Source of the DNA: Diadophis punctatus similis
Taxonomy: Eukaryota; Chordata; Lepidosauria; Squamata; Dipsadidae
DNA length: 64,000 nucleotides
Direction: 5' to 3'
NCBI GenBank assembly: GCA_023053685.1
Contig: JALIGW010000010.1
Span: forward strand, 15,594,919-15,658,918
Positions 12,663-24,145 of this stretch are shown piece by piece. The translations under genes and the position numbers were made by a program. The notes under the pieces were generated by a model. It did not search any database. It was not told the origin of the DNA and saw nothing but the letters and a program-made list of their open reading frames with translations. Positions within the stretch are counted from its first letter, which is position 1. Each line of letters begins with the position of its first letter.

Positions 12663-13850
12663 GTCAAATTTATTTATTTTTTATTTATAAGAGTTCTTAT
12701 AGGCCGCCCAATCCCGTGGGACTCAGGGCGGCTTACAGCAGAGATTAGAACTACACATTAAAATAGCATCTAAAAACATCAAATTACAATATAAAAAAGC
12801 CATTCATCCTTGGGGGACTCATCTCTTCACCCCGCCTGCCGGAAGAGCCATGTTTTTACTGCCTTGCGGAAGGCCAGTAGGGTGGGGATAGTCCGGATCT
12901 CTGGCGGGAGTTGGTTCCAGAGAGATGGGGCTCCCACAGAGAAGGCCCTCCCCCGTGGGCCCGCCAGCCGGCACACCTTGAATTGCGACCGGAGACTAAT
13001 GGGCAGCCAATGCAGCTGGCGGAGGATGGGTGTTACGTGGGTGTATCTCGGTACACCCACCACAGCTCGCGCAGCTGCATTCTGTACCAATTGTAGTCTC
13101 CGGATGCTCTTCGAGGGTAGCCCCATGTAGAGCCCGTTACAGTAGTCAAGCCGTGAGGTGACAAGGGCATGAGTGACTGTGAGCAAAACCTCCCTCTCCA
13201 AGTAGGGTCGCAATTGGTGCACAAGACGAATCTGTGCAAAGGTCCCCCTAGCCACAGCTGAAAGATGTTGCTCCAATTTAAGCTGTGGATCTAGGAGGAC
13301 ACCCAAATTGCGGACCCGTTCTGAGGGAGTCAATTTTTCTCCCCCGAGAACCAAGGAGGGACAGTCGACATAGTCCTTGGGCGGCAATATCCAGAGCCAC
13401 TCAGTCTTGTCTGGGTTGAGCCTGAGTCTATTCACTCCCATCCAGACCCTTACATCGTCCAGGCAGCGGCACATTACATTAACTGCTTCACTGAACTGAC
13501 ATGGAGTGGAGATGTACAACTGGGTATCGTCGGCATATTGTTGATACCTCACCCCGTGTCGTCGGATGATCTCACCCAGCGGTTTCATGTAAATGTTGAA
13601 CAGGATGGGCGAGAGGACCGAGCCCTGTGGCACCCCGCAAACCAGGGGCCTGGGGGCTGACCTCTGCCCTCCTGTCAACACCAACTGCGTCCTGTCGGAG
13701 AGAAAGGAGGAGAACCACCGAAGAACGGTGCCCCCCACTCCCATCTCCCCAAGACGACGCAGAAGGATACCATGGTCGATGGTATCGAAAGCCGCTGAGA
13801 GGTCAAGTAACACCAAGATGGAGGAATGACCTCCATCTCGGGCTCGCCAG
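12663..13850 (-). mobile_element. L2 LINE, 3' half of a split older copy
   Basis: The minus strand encodes an L2-clade reverse transcriptase from the palm (LSAAFDTIDHGILL, PQGSVLSPILFN, YADD) to the C-terminal end (LWNQLPPEIRT). The 3' end carries the short A/T tail (tttatttatt on plus). It stops at gccagaga (about 13850), and the missing upstream coding sequence resumes at 18371, so the two parts are one copy split by the L2 at 13851-18370. Confidence 0.85.
12827..13816 (-). pseudogene. L2 reverse transcriptase C-terminal part (split, internally deleted)
   Basis: A 329-codon frame with RT motifs intact (YADD near residue 94). Compared with the complete copy at 14058-17222 it lacks about 47 codons just after QFKV: the text goes directly to CRLAGPRGRAFS. 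The loss is in frame, so the frame stays open. The N-terminal part of the protein is displaced to 18371-18856. It cannot express a complete protein. Confidence 0.8.
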
Positions 13851-14057
13851 AGATTTATTTATTTATTTATTTTGGAATTCTTATATGCCGCCCAACTCCC
13901 TAAGGACTCAGGGCGGCGTACAACAGTGAGAAAATACAAGAATAACCAAAATCTAAAAAGTTAATTAAAAGCAAATATAAAAATTAAAACACACTATAAA
14001 AAGAATCATCACCAACCATTCAACATCATACATACTTGGGGGGTGGGCTCGAATGAA

Positions 14058-17000
14058 TTAAGCTCTACCCCCCGCCTGCAGGAAAAGCCATGTCTTAACA
14101 GCTTTCCGGAAGGCCAGCAGAGTGGGGATAGTTCGGGTCTCTGGTGGAAGTTGGTTCCAGAGCACAGGGCCAGCCACAGAGAAGGCTCTCCCCCTTGGGC
14201 CCGCCAGCCGGCATTGTTTGGCCGACGGGACCTGGAGGAGGCCCACTCTGTGGGCCCTAACCGGTCGAAGGGAAGTATGAGGCAGAATGCGGTCCCGTAG
14301 ATAACCTGGTCCCAAGCCATGAAGGGCTTTAAAGATGGTGATCAACACCTTGAATTGGTCCCGGAGACCGATGGGCAACCAATGCAGCTGGCGGAGTATC
14401 GATGTCACGTGGGTGTACCTTGGCACACCCACCACAGCACGCGCAGCCGCATTTTGCACCAACTGAAGTCTCCGGATACTCTTCAAGGGTAGCCCCATGT
14501 AGAGCGCATTGCAGTAGTCCAAGCGAGAGGTGACAAGGGCATGAGTGACCGTGAGTAGAGCCTCCTTCTCCAAATATGGCCGCAACTGGTGCACCAGGCG
14601 AACCTGTGCAAAGGCCCCTCTAGCCACAGCTGAAAGATGATGGTCCAATTTTAGCTGTGGATCTAGAAGGACCCCCAAGTTGCGGACCTGGTCCGAGGGA
14701 GTCAGTTTCGCTCCCTCAAGGACCACGGAGGGACAGTTGTCGTAGTCCTTAGGAGGCAATATCCACAGCCACTCAGTCTTGTCGGGATTAAGTCTGAGTC
14801 TGTTCCTCCCCATCCAGATCCTGACGTCGTCCAGGCACCGGCACATTACATCAACTGCCTCACTGAAGTCAGATGGGGTGGTGATGTACAGCTGGGTGTC
14901 ATCAGCGTACTGATGGAAACACACCCCATGTCTGCGAATGATCTCCCCCAGCGGTTTCATGTAGATGTTGAACAGGATGGGCGAGAGAACCGACCCCTGA
15001 GGCACCCCACATAATAGGGGCCTAGGGGACGATCTCTGCCCCCCTGCCAGCACCGACTGCATCCTATCAGCGAGATAAGAGGAGAACCACCGCAGAACGG
15101 TGCCTCCCACTCCCAACTCGCTGAGACGATGCAGAAGGATACCATGGTCGATGGTATCGAAAGCCGCTGAGAGGTCAAGTAGCACCAGGATGGAGGAATT
15201 TCCCCCATCCCGGGCCCGCCAGAGATCATCCATCAGAGCGACCAAGGCAGTTTCTGTACTGTAGCCGCGCCTGAAACCCGACTGGTAAGGGTCTAGATGA
15301 TCTGTTTCATCCAGGAGCTGCAGAAGTTGAGTAACCACCACCTTCTCCACAACTTTCCCTAAAAAAGGTAAGTTGGAGACCGGACGATAGTTCTTCAAGT
15401 CAGCTGGATCCAGGGAAGGCTTCTTCAGGAGGGGTCGCACCACCGCAGCTTTTAACGACTGCGGTACGGATCCCTCTCTCAAAGAAGCGGTGACCACCAC
15501 CTGGATCCAGCCGCGTGCTACCTCTCTGCTAGCCGAAACCAGCCAGGAGGGGCACGGGTCCAATAAACAGGTGGAGGTACCCATCGCTCCCACAGCTCTG
15601 TCCACATCCTCGGGAGAAACAGGCCCAAACTCTTCCCATAATGATGGACTAAGACTAGCCCTTGTCAACTCAATGGACTCTGCCCAGCCGGAGTCCAGAT
15701 TTGACCGAATCTGAGCGACTTTATCCGACAGAAACTCAGCGAATTCCTCAGCTCTGCCTTGTAAGTGTTCCTCGCTCCCCCCTTTTGCAAGGAGGGAGCG
15801 AGTCACCCTAAACAAGGCGGCTGGGCGAGAATCTGCGGACGCAATAAGAGCGGAAAAATAGGATCGTTTTGCCGCCCTTATCGCCACTAAATAAGATCTG
15901 ATGTAAATTCTTAATAGTGTTCGATCAGACTCGGTTTTTCTGGCCTTCCAGCGGCGCTCCAGACGTCTCTTCTGGCGTTTCATCTCCCGGAGCTCCTCGG
16001 TAAACCAGGGAGCTTTCCGGAATCCACTGCCATAGAGAGGTCGCTTAGGCGCAATTCGGTCTAGAGCCCCTGATGCTGCGGTGTTCCAAGCAGCCACCAG
16101 GGAGTCAGCCGAATTGTGTACCAGGGTTTCAGGTATTTCCCCAAGTTCCCTCTGGAATCCTTCCGGTTCCATTAGGCGCCTGGGGCGGAACCACTTAGTC
16201 GGTCCCGCCTCCCTGCGGGGGAGGAATGGGGCTGCGAAATCCAGCCTCAGTAGGAAATGATCTGACCATGACAGTGGGGTGATGACTAAGTCCCTTATCT
16301 TCAGATCATCTCTCCACTGCCCCGAAAGAAACACTAGGTTGAGCGTGTGACCACCCTCATGAGTCGGACCCTGGATTACTTGGGACAGGTCCATGGTTGT
16401 CATGGAATCCATGAACTCCTGGGCCGCCCCAGAGGTTTCGCCAGCAGATGGCAAGTTGAAGTCCCCCAGCACCATAAGCCTGGGGAACTCAACTGCCAAG
16501 CCGGCTACTGCCTCGAGCAGCTCAGGCAGGGCCTTGCTTACGCAGCTGGGAGGCAGGTACGTTAAGAAAAGGCCCACCCGTACCCCTAAGTCCAACTTCA
16601 AAAGGAGCATCTCACACCCAACAATCTCCGGGGTAGGGATCCTACGAGGATGCAGATTTCCACGCGTTATTATTGCCACTCCTCCCCCCCTTCCCTGGGG
16701 TCGAGAATGGTGCTGCACCGAGAAACCGGCTGGGCATATCTCGGAGAGAGCTACTCCCCCCTCCTGCCCCAGCCAGGTCTCGGTAACACACACCAGGTCA
16801 GCCCCCTCCTCTGTGATTAAGTCACGTATCAAGGGGGCTTTGTTGACGATTGACCTGGTGTTAAGCAGCAGCATCCTGAGCCCAGGGCCCTGAAAACCCT
16901 GGTTGCCAGGTATCCGGGTTGAGCACGATGGAACCGGATCGGAGGGGCCGGAACAAGGGATCGCTTGTAAACAGCGAGGTCTTATTCCCCGAGAGCGGCC

Positions 17001-17222
17001 CACCCCTCTGCTCCCGCCATATCTGCCTCTTCCTGTTATGACCGAGATGGTCCGGCTCTCGCCTACACCAGAGACCCCCTCCCCTCCCCCGCTGGTCTCC
17101 CTCCCTTCCTGCAGGCCATACATACCATTCTCACAAGAAGGGGTAGCCGGGTCCCCCCCCACTTCTGTTTTTGCACTCAGCGGGGGGGGCAAGGTCCCAG
17201 TCCCTAGCGTTTCCATTTTCAC
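14058..17222 (-). CDS. L2 LINE endonuclease-reverse transcriptase ORF
   Basis: An uninterrupted 1054-codon frame. Residues ~117-330 form an APE-type endonuclease (N121 in LLLNTRS, E148 in TETW, GDFN at 253-256, SDH at 320-322). Residues ~590-830 form a reverse transcriptase with LSAAFDTIDHG near 684, PQGSVLSPILFN near 741 and the YADD site at 772-775. The C-terminus ends in the LWNQLPPETRT region. The role is target-primed reverse transcription of the element's own RNA. One key point: residue 295 is Asn in HTLNLVF where family members have Asp (LDLVF), an active-site position of APE endonucleases; the codon AAC would come from GAC by a CpG transition. The frame is intact but endonuclease activity is doubtful. 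No separate ORF1 was identified. Confidence 0.9.
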   Translation of the reverse strand: MKMETLGTGTLPPPLSAKTEVGGDPATPSCENGMYGLQEGRETSGGGEGVSGVGESRTISVITGRGRYGGSRGVGRSRGIRPRCLQAIPCSGPSDPVPSCSTRIPGNQGFQGPGLRMLLLNTRSIVNKAPLIRDLITEEGADLVCVTETWLGQEGGVALSEICPAGFSVQHHSRPQGRGGGVAIITRGNLHPRRIPTPEIVGCEMLLLKLDLGVRVGLFLTYLPPSCVSKALPELLEAVAGLAVEFPRLMVLGDFNLPSAGETSGAAQEFMDSMTTMDLSQVIQGPTHEGGHTLNLVFLSGQWRDDLKIRDLVITPLSWSDHFLLRLDFAAPFLPRREAGPTKWFRPRRLMEPEGFQRELGEIPETLVHNSADSLVAAWNTAASGALDRIAPKRPLYGSGFRKAPWFTEELREMKRQKRRLERRWKARKTESDRTLLRIYIRSYLVAIRAAKRSYFSALIASADSRPAALFRVTRSLLAKGGSEEHLQGRAEEFAEFLSDKVAQIRSNLDSGWAESIELTRASLSPSLWEEFGPVSPEDVDRAVGAMGTSTCLLDPCPSWLVSASREVARGWIQVVVTASLREGSVPQSLKAAVVRPLLKKPSLDPADLKNYRPVSNLPFLGKVVEKVVVTQLLQLLDETDHLDPYQSGFRRGYSTETALVALMDDLWRARDGGNSSILVLLDLSAAFDTIDHGILLHRLSELGVGGTVLRWFSSYLADRMQSVLAGGQRSSPRPLLCGVPQGSVLSPILFNIYMKPLGEIIRRHGVCFHQYADDTQLYITTPSDFSEAVDVMCRCLDDVRIWMGRNRLRLNPDKTEWLWILPPKDYDNCPSVVLEGAKLTPSDQVRNLGVLLDPQLKLDHHLSAVARGAFAQVRLVHQLRPYLEKEALLTVTHALVTSRLDYCNALYMGLPLKSIRRLQLVQNAAARAVVGVPRYTHVTSILRQLHWLPIGLRDQFKVLITIFKALHGLGPGYLRDRILPHTSLRPVRAHRVGLLQVPSAKQCRLAGPRGRAFSVAGPVLWNQLPPETRTIPTLLAFRKAVKTWLFLQAGGRA

Positions 17223-18370
17223 ACACTTTCTAATACTCAGACACTCATCTCATTCTACCCACATTCAACCACACCCATATCACATCTCAGAGGGGAGGAT
17301 ACAATTTAAAACGGTTTCTAAAAAGTTCTAAAATGGCGGCAGAATCACAATGGTGGCTTTGAAAGTCCAAAGTCCTACATCCCTCGGTGCTTGATCAAAA
17401 TTTGACCAAAGGGGGGGTCCACATCTTCGCCTTGGTTGCTTTGATCGATAGGGTGACTAGAAGCGTCCACAGGAGCCAAGATGGTATTAGAAGAAGCATC
17501 TGGGATAATTATAGTCACTGTACCTTCCAGAAACTGCCTTCCAGATGACAAGCAGGCAGTAATGGCGGCTTCTCACGATCTTTCCAGAGAGAGAGTTTTT
17601 ACAAGCCTCCAAGGACAGACGTTAAATGCACAAAATGTATCTATGCCCCCTCGATAGCAACAACGGGGGGGGGGGGGTCCCAAGGGACAGAAATCAAAAG
17701 AGTGAGACTAGTTTGCAGAAGCAAGCCTCCGCCATAAAAATGGCGGCGGTCTCCAAAGTCAGCGTTCAAAAGGTCTAATTAGTCGCCGTTCTCACTCCCG
17801 AGTGCAGAGCCAGCTCCTGATAATCCGCACTGCTCTCAGCGGCGTCTCACATCAGATCGGTCTGCTCCAAAGACGCTCACAATAAAACCATCGATCTTCC
17901 TGGTCAAAAACTAGAGAGCGGCACCCGACACAGCTGATCTCTCTGACAGGGCACAATAAAGCTCCTCGTTGCCGATGACAGGCACGCCGTCCGAGCTCAC
18001 AGTCTCCCCTCAAGCAGACGTTAATTCCTCCTATTTTTTGCAATTCAGCGATTTAGCGATTTAACGAGTTTAGCGATAGTTTTTTTTTTCAAGGAAGTCC
18101 CTCCCGAAGCTCCTCTCAAATCGGCCGCTCCAGAAACCGCTCCAAAATGGATGACCGTCTCCGCGGATGTTAAACACGAAGGGGAATTTGCGGTACTATC
18201 CGCGTGTGGCCAGTTATTCCGCCACAATCGTTAAGTACCTGCTATGTTCTCATTTCACCCAGAGGAAAAAGAAACTCTGGGGGTGATCTCCTTCAAGCGG
18301 GCGGCGGAGGAGAATTCAGATCTTATGCGGAGTCAAATTTTCCCCGCCATCTCCGCCGAGGCTCCTCCTC
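17223..18370 (-). promoter_or_regulatory. L2 LINE 5' UTR / internal promoter region
   Basis: GC-rich leader of the full-length L2, upstream of its ORF. It contains repeated ATGGCGGC-type motifs (near 17332, 17563, 17738) that match the core of YY1 sites. Promoter function is inferred from position and family practice. Open frames here lack domains. Confidence 0.5.
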
Positions 18371-18840
18371 CTCCCCATCCATCAGAGCGACCAAAGCAGT
18401 CTCTGTACTGTAGCCGCGCCTGAAGCCCGATTGAAAGGGATCCAGATAATCCGTATCCTCCAATAACCGCAGGAGTTGGAGCGACACCACTTTCTCAACA
18501 ACTTTACCCACGAAGGGTAAGTTGGAGACTGGACGGAAGTTCTTTAAATCCTCTGGGTCCAGGGAAGGCTTCTTGAGGAGGGCCCTCACCACCGCAGCTT
18601 TTAAGGGCTGCGGGATGGACCCCTCTCTCAAAGATGCGGTCACAACAGCCTGGAGCCAGCCGCGTGTCACCTCCCTGCTAGCCGGAACCAGCCAGGAGGG
18701 ACACGGGTCCAATAAACAAGTGGAGGCGCTCATCGCTCCTATGGCCTTGTCCACATCCTCAGGAGTGATAGGCTCAAACTCCTCCCAAATAACAGGACTA
18801 AGACTCGCCCCTGTCATCTCGGCCTGCCCTGTTGGTATGT
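18371..18840 (-). pseudogene. L2 LINE fragment, 5' part of the split older copy
   Basis: Minus-strand frame encoding the L2 region between endonuclease and RT palm (ASTCLLDPCPSWLV, NFRPVSNLPFVGKVVEK, YSTETALVALMD). It breaks exactly at codons ALVALMD where the inserted L2 begins, and complements the fragment at 12663-13850. It is truncated upstream near 18840. Confidence 0.85.
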
Positions 18841-19144
18841 AGTTAACCTTGTCCAAACTTTGATAAGCCTAACTAGGATTTCAATGGGTTTCAGCACGGG
18901 TGACGCTATATAATACTATTTGCTAATGCTGCAAGTGTACTTGCAGGAACAAAATGTAAGCACTGTTCTGAATAAAATTGGTAAATTTTCAGGTACAGTT
19001 TTCCATAATTTCCCTACTGATAAATAAAATATGTCTTCATGGACATAGAGAAAGAGTAACAAAGCAAACATTTTTAGGATTACATGAATTTATTTGAAAA
19101 TAATGGTAATAACATTCATCAAGGGAAAACAAGATCAGTCATGC
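18841..19144. other. Intergenic, nothing recognised
   Basis: AT-rich with no supported feature. Confidence 0.4.
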
Positions 19145-19152
19145 ATCTATAA

Positions 19153-19272
19153 CAGAGGTGGGGAACTATGGCCCCTTTATGACTTGTGGACTTCAACTCC
19201 CAGCATGGCTGGCTCAGGAATTCTGGGAGTTGATGTCCACAAGTCATAAAAGGGCCATAGTTCTTCACCCTG
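19153..19272. mobile_element. Palindromic hAT MITE with perfect 8-bp duplication
   Basis: Starts CAGAGGTGGGGAACTATGG and ends with the near complement (ccatagttcttcaccctg). The whole 120 bp folds on itself around ggctggctcaggaattc. Flanks atctataa at 19145-19152 and 19273-19280 are identical. This tiny element shows a common squamate MITE family (cttcaactcccagcatgg core). Confidence 0.9.
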
Positions 19273-19447
19273 ATCTATAAGCTTGTCCTCCAATTTAACC
19301 AATGCAGTTCAGGCAGCAAATTTCACACATACAGGTTATCTGAGGAACCATCTGACCCCAATAGAACTACCCCGTCCCAACTCAAATCAGCAGAAGAGGC
19401 GTGCTGCGGACCCCATCTAGTAAGGAATTTCCAATGTGGCCTTGATC

Positions 19448-19552
19448 CTGTGGAACCCACTCCCACCAGAGGTGAGAATTGCTCCCATCCTTTTGGCCTT
19501 CCAGAAGAACTTGGTTTTGACAGTTGGCTTGGGACCATGAGGAGGATGCTCA
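19448..19552 (+). pseudogene. LINE ORF2 C-terminal fragment
   Basis: Plus-strand codons read LWNPLPPEVRIAPILLAFQK and then diverge to a stop. This is the C-terminal motif seen in the L2 copies of this window (LWNQLPPEIRT...LLAFRK). Only about 100 bp can be aligned by eye, so the exact clade is uncertain. Confidence 0.6.
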
Positions 19553-19599
19553 CTACTGGAGGTGGTTGACAGAATAAGACCTCATCCCTGTGCCATCCA

Positions 19600-21752
19600 T
19601 ATCTTTGGTTCTGCTTTTTTGCATATTTTTCAAATTTTAATTGCTTTTCTATTACTGGCTAATGGTGTATTTTGAGCACAATTCAACATGCCATATATTA
19701 GGTGTAAAACTTTGCAAATAAATTGTTTGAAAGAGTACAGGCTTATGGACATTCTCTCTCCTCCCTCTGTCTCTCCCTCTCCCCCTTCCTCCACTCTCCT
19801 GTTTGAAGCATGTTTGGAAAGAGCATAGAAAAAGATTAATTGTTCCAAAAGTTGGCTACATCTTTATTGTCCTAGCAAATCAAAGAGGCATTAGGTTTCT
19901 AATTCTTATTTAACTTGGTTACATCTATCCAATGGTGCTATTTATGAAGTTGCTTAGGTATTTTAGTTTAGTTTAGTTTATATATAATAGAAAATTAGTT
20001 TGTGGGGTTTTTTGCATTTACTGTAGATATCAGAAGAATCCGCTTTTGCCACAAGTTTCATTTCTTGAAACATCCAGCAGATCTAAGTTGCAATATACAT
20101 TTAGACTGAACCACCTCAAAAAGTAATATTTCCATTTACTTTACAACAGGCCTGTTTCAGATGCAAAATTTTGGAGGACCAGATAAGAACACTGCACAAC
20201 ACCTTTAAACTGACAACATTAAGAACTAGCTGTCTGGAAGCAATCTGAGAATCAACAGTGGAAAAGTTAGGTATATTTGTATATGCCCAATTAAAGTACG
20301 CCTTTATCCAAATCACAATTTATTGTCCATGTTCACACAGCAAGCATAACCTGATTACTGAGTTAAACTATTTACTGAGCTAAACTGAATGTTTAACTAA
20401 ACTAAATGAATGTAGACTAATCAAATAGGCTGGATTCACATAAAACACCAAGATTTTAAAAAGAATAAGAATAACCAAGCTTCGTATGTGGGGCAAATGC
20501 AGACTTTAATTCTTTATCTAACATGAATAATGTGTGATATGAATATAGTCAATGAGGACTTTTGCCATAAATTTGTTTTCATGTGTCTTCTTGGATTTAC
20601 AGTAAGAGATCTTGATCTACACAATTATAAGTCAACTCATTTTGCTTGTTTGGATTCCCACTCAATTAAATACAATGCTTCATTTCAGTCTTAATTTTAC
20701 GTTGTATCCAGTAAAGTGTATTTGTTGAAAGTAAAAACTCATATTAAGCACACGATCACATATTATACAAGTGTTTTATGATATAATTATCTACATCACA
20801 TGCAGCAGGCTTTAATAATATAGTAATATTAAACAGTAAGTCTAAAAATAACAGAGTATAGGACCTTTAGGGAAAGAAAATAAAAAAATCTATAGATAAT
20901 CATCTTTATTAGAACTTACAAAAATGGCACAAAACGTGCAAACTCATTATTCCAATGTGAAAGCAGTTACTGATCTGTTAAACATAGGCCCCTTCTTCAC
21001 AGCAATGTTACTTGAGTCCTTGAGTTGGCAGAAAAACAGGCCATCATAAATTGTGCTGTCCCAACAGTCAAGTCCTGCCCTTCCTCAGTGATGAGGCTAG
21101 AGACTGGTACGGTCCTTGCAGCTTCAATGCAGGACAGTTTAAAGGCAGTCTTTGATGGATGCCCTGCATTTCCCTTTCCATGAAGTGTCACCTGTTGACA
21201 GGAAAAACACCATCACTTGCTGTCTTTCTGGAAAATGTCAGACCACACCCAAAATAGGTCAGCTAGCAATGGAATAAAGTTTGTAGGTAAGGCACGATGG
21301 AGTCCTTCCAGGGGATCTGGGATTCCTTATACTCCGCCCCATGCCCTATGCTCCACACCACTGCTGCATCCATGATTTGTCACTCCAGGTAAAGGGAGAA
21401 ATAGGATTTGTCAATTTCACACTGACTGCCATATATTCCAAATCAATCAGTACCACTAGCAGTGAATAGATGGGGCCAGCAACACCAATAAGTAGCCTAT
21501 GGAGCACACAAAATGGTATAGGATAAGGAAGCTAGTAGGCAAACGTACACATCCAGTAATAAAAACAGTAATTAGTACTGCCAAGGAAAAATTTTATTCA
21601 GCATAAGATGCTGAGAAACTGCAAAGCACTTATTTAGGACAGAGCTAGCAACTTACATAGCAGAACTAGGTTCTCTTTCCTAGTTTCAATCTTCCTTTGT
21701 GCAATATACTGTTTTGAATTGAATTAATTTTTTCATAGGCTCATAGGCCTAT
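19600..21752. other. Intergenic, nothing recognised
   Basis: AT-rich sequence with no supported gene. Short frames lack domains. A small (GTTTA) tandem run occurs near 19965-19985. Confidence 0.4.
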
Positions 21753-21753
21753 G

Positions 21754-22540
21754 TCAGTGATGGTGAACCTTTTAGAGACCGAGTGCCCAAACTGCAACAC
21801 AAAACCCACTTATTTATCGCAAAGTGCCAACACGGCAATCTAACCTGATTAATGAGATTACCTCATAGGTAGTTATTTTACTACCTAAAATAATGATAAA
21901 CAAGGCAGAGTTCAGCTAATTGTTCTAAAAAAAAACCGTGATAAATGCACTTTTATGCCCCTTCATTTTTTTTGCTTTTGAAATATTACGTTTAGCAACA
22001 ATAAAAAAAACTTTTGTAATATCATTTCTCTTTCCCTCCCTCTCTCTTTCCCTCCTGCTCTCTTCCCCCCTCTTTCTTTCCCCCTCTCTCCCTCCCTCCC
22101 TCCCTCTCCCCCCCTCTCTCTTCCCCCAACAAAGCCAGTGAACTCTTCTTAGAAGGATCTACTCAGGCAATTGGAGGACAAATTGAACTTTTGAGGGCGA
22201 CTGCAAACTTAGGAGAAGGGAAGCAAGCTGAGTCTCTCTCTCACACACACACGCACACACTCACATAGTCTCACTCACTCACTCTCTCTCACTCACTAAC
22301 TCACACACCACCACTGCTACGGCTCAGCCGTCCTCATTCCTGCACTGGGTCAGCCAAGTCCTTCTGGTGAGGGAAGGTCTCAGCATCTGCGGGGTTCCCA
22401 CCGCTGCCCTCCCCTCCCCAGGCCAGATCTTTTCCAGACACCCTGCCAAAGTCCCAGGACAGCCGACCTCCCTTTACCTGCTCTGCTGCTGTGGGGAGTG
22501 GGGGGAGGAAGGAGGCAGCAGAGCCTGGCTTAGCCGTGTC
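21754..22540. mobile_element. hAT-Charlie-like (OC1-like) fragment with pyrimidine tract
   Basis: The left end reads CAGTGATGGTGAACCTTTTAG, then a phrase with cccacttatttatcgcaaag, which resembles the OC1-type hAT family known to be shared by squamates and some mammals (recalled, not checked). It runs into a CT-rich tract (22030-22130) and CA/CT repeats (22230-22310). No right terminus was found, so the right limit is approximate. Confidence 0.45.
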
Positions 22541-22949
22541 CTTTAAAAACAATTAATGGAATATGCTCACTGCCTAGTTAATCAAGTATAAGGATAAGCC
22601 CATTGTCTGCCTCATATTAACTTAGTCAAAAAAGAGTAAGGAGAGAAGATTGTCTAATGTCCAATAGATTTCCAATCTTACTGGTTTCTCTTAGAATAAT
22701 TCTTTTAAGACAAATAAATTTATTTTCTTTTTTTAAATTTATTTTTTATTTTTTCAAAAGAAAAACAAAACATATATATCTTTTATGGACCAAGTGTTGT
22801 CCGGATCCCTTCTCTTACATCATTTCTTATACATAGTCAATAATACATCTTATCTCCAATTTCAGCCATATTATTCTTTTTCCATAATTCTTTATCCTTA
22901 TTCCTTTTTTCTTATACATGCTTATTATCACATATCACTATACGACCTT

Positions 22950-23164
22950 TGTTGAGTTCCGATACTGAAGAGTCAGGAGGCAGACACAGTGACAACAGCT
23001 CTTTATTAGGACAAGTGAAACTCCAGCAAAAGCCCAGCCATCTGCTCCTGTTTAAATAGGGAGCCTCGGCTGGAAGGAACCAATCAGCGTTGTTTCTACT
23101 CGCACTCAGAAGAGCGGATCTGGTTGGAAACATCTTGCTAATATGCAAATCCTAAGATATAACA
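22950..23164 (-). mobile_element. Solo LTR
   Basis: The plus strand runs TGTTGAGTTCC...ATATAACA, TG...CA form. On the minus strand there is TATTTAAA (near 23043-23050) and, about 40-50 bp downstream, AATAAA (near 23000-23006). CCTT lies just outside each end, allowing one extra base on the right. No internal region adjoins. The order TATA then polyadenylation signal supports minus orientation. Confidence 0.65.
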
Positions 23165-24145
23165 TCCTTAATTTCTAATCTATTATATTAACCCCAATTA
23201 TTTACCATAATTTCCATTTCTCAAAACACATTTTACATTCCCCCTCTAGTTCTTTAGCCATCCAAGTTTACATCTTAATTTAATTTATAATCAAAACCAA
23301 TCTAGGTTTCCGTTCAAATTTCATCTACTGAAGAATTTTGCTATCTATAACATAATTTATCTTATTTCATTTTTACATACATGAAGAACCATTTTTCAAA
23401 AATTTCTAATACTAGTACAATTCATTTTCTTCTCAAACGTACTTAAAATCACTATACCATTATACACCCTTAATTTCTTGTCTCATTTAATAACCAATTA
23501 ATTACTATAGTTTCCATTTCTCAAAACACATTTTAAATTTCCTCTCTATTTTTTGATAGCTTACTTCACTTTACAATCAATATTAATCCCACTTCCTATT
23601 CAGATTTCATCTTTTAAAATATTTTACTATATATAACATAAATCATCTTATGTCAATTTTCAATTTAACATACATGAATAAAAACCATTTTTCTAATCAA
23701 CAATCAACAATTAATATTAATTACATATATGAAAACCCTTTTATTTAATTAACAATTAAAATTTATAGTATTAATACAATTCCATTAAATCATATTATAT
23801 CTACCAATACATAACCTATTTTTCTTCCTCCCTTCTAAATCTTCCCTGTTTTAACCATTATCTCTTGGTCTCTAACATTCTATTTTGCATTAATTTTCTG
23901 GTTATCTTTTTATCCCTTTCTCTTAGCTCCCCCCCCCCTTTTAGTTTTATGTGTATTGTATCTTTTCTTCTGAATCTTTTCTATCACCTTTCGATAGATT
24001 GTTTGTGTGACCCTCACCAGAGTTTTGATTTTTCGCTTCTTGTTTTTTCCCTCTTCACCCTTTAACTGTTTCTATTTGGGAAGCATTTCCCCTTTTTCCT
24101 CTCTACTCTTTCTGTAACACTGTAAATCTCAGTGAAATTGTCTAA

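Larger units (their letters stand above)
13851..18370 (-). mobile_element. Full-length L2 LINE inserted into an L2 LINE
   Basis: A 4.5-kb element on the minus strand: 5' region 17223-18370, one long ORF 14058-17222, short 3' UTR and a (TTTA)n tail (13851-13873 on plus). Left flank ends gccagagat and right flank resumes (c)atccatcagagcgacc; joined they restore the same spot of a second L2, so this copy inserted into a relative with little or no target duplication. The 5' region is GC-rich with several AAAATGGCGGC-type motifs, possibly YY1-like promoter sites. Confidence 0.85.

Noticed and set aside
18371..18856. Independent third L2 copy
   Set aside because: It begins at precisely the codon where the 12663-13850 copy breaks off, so it is the other half of that copy.
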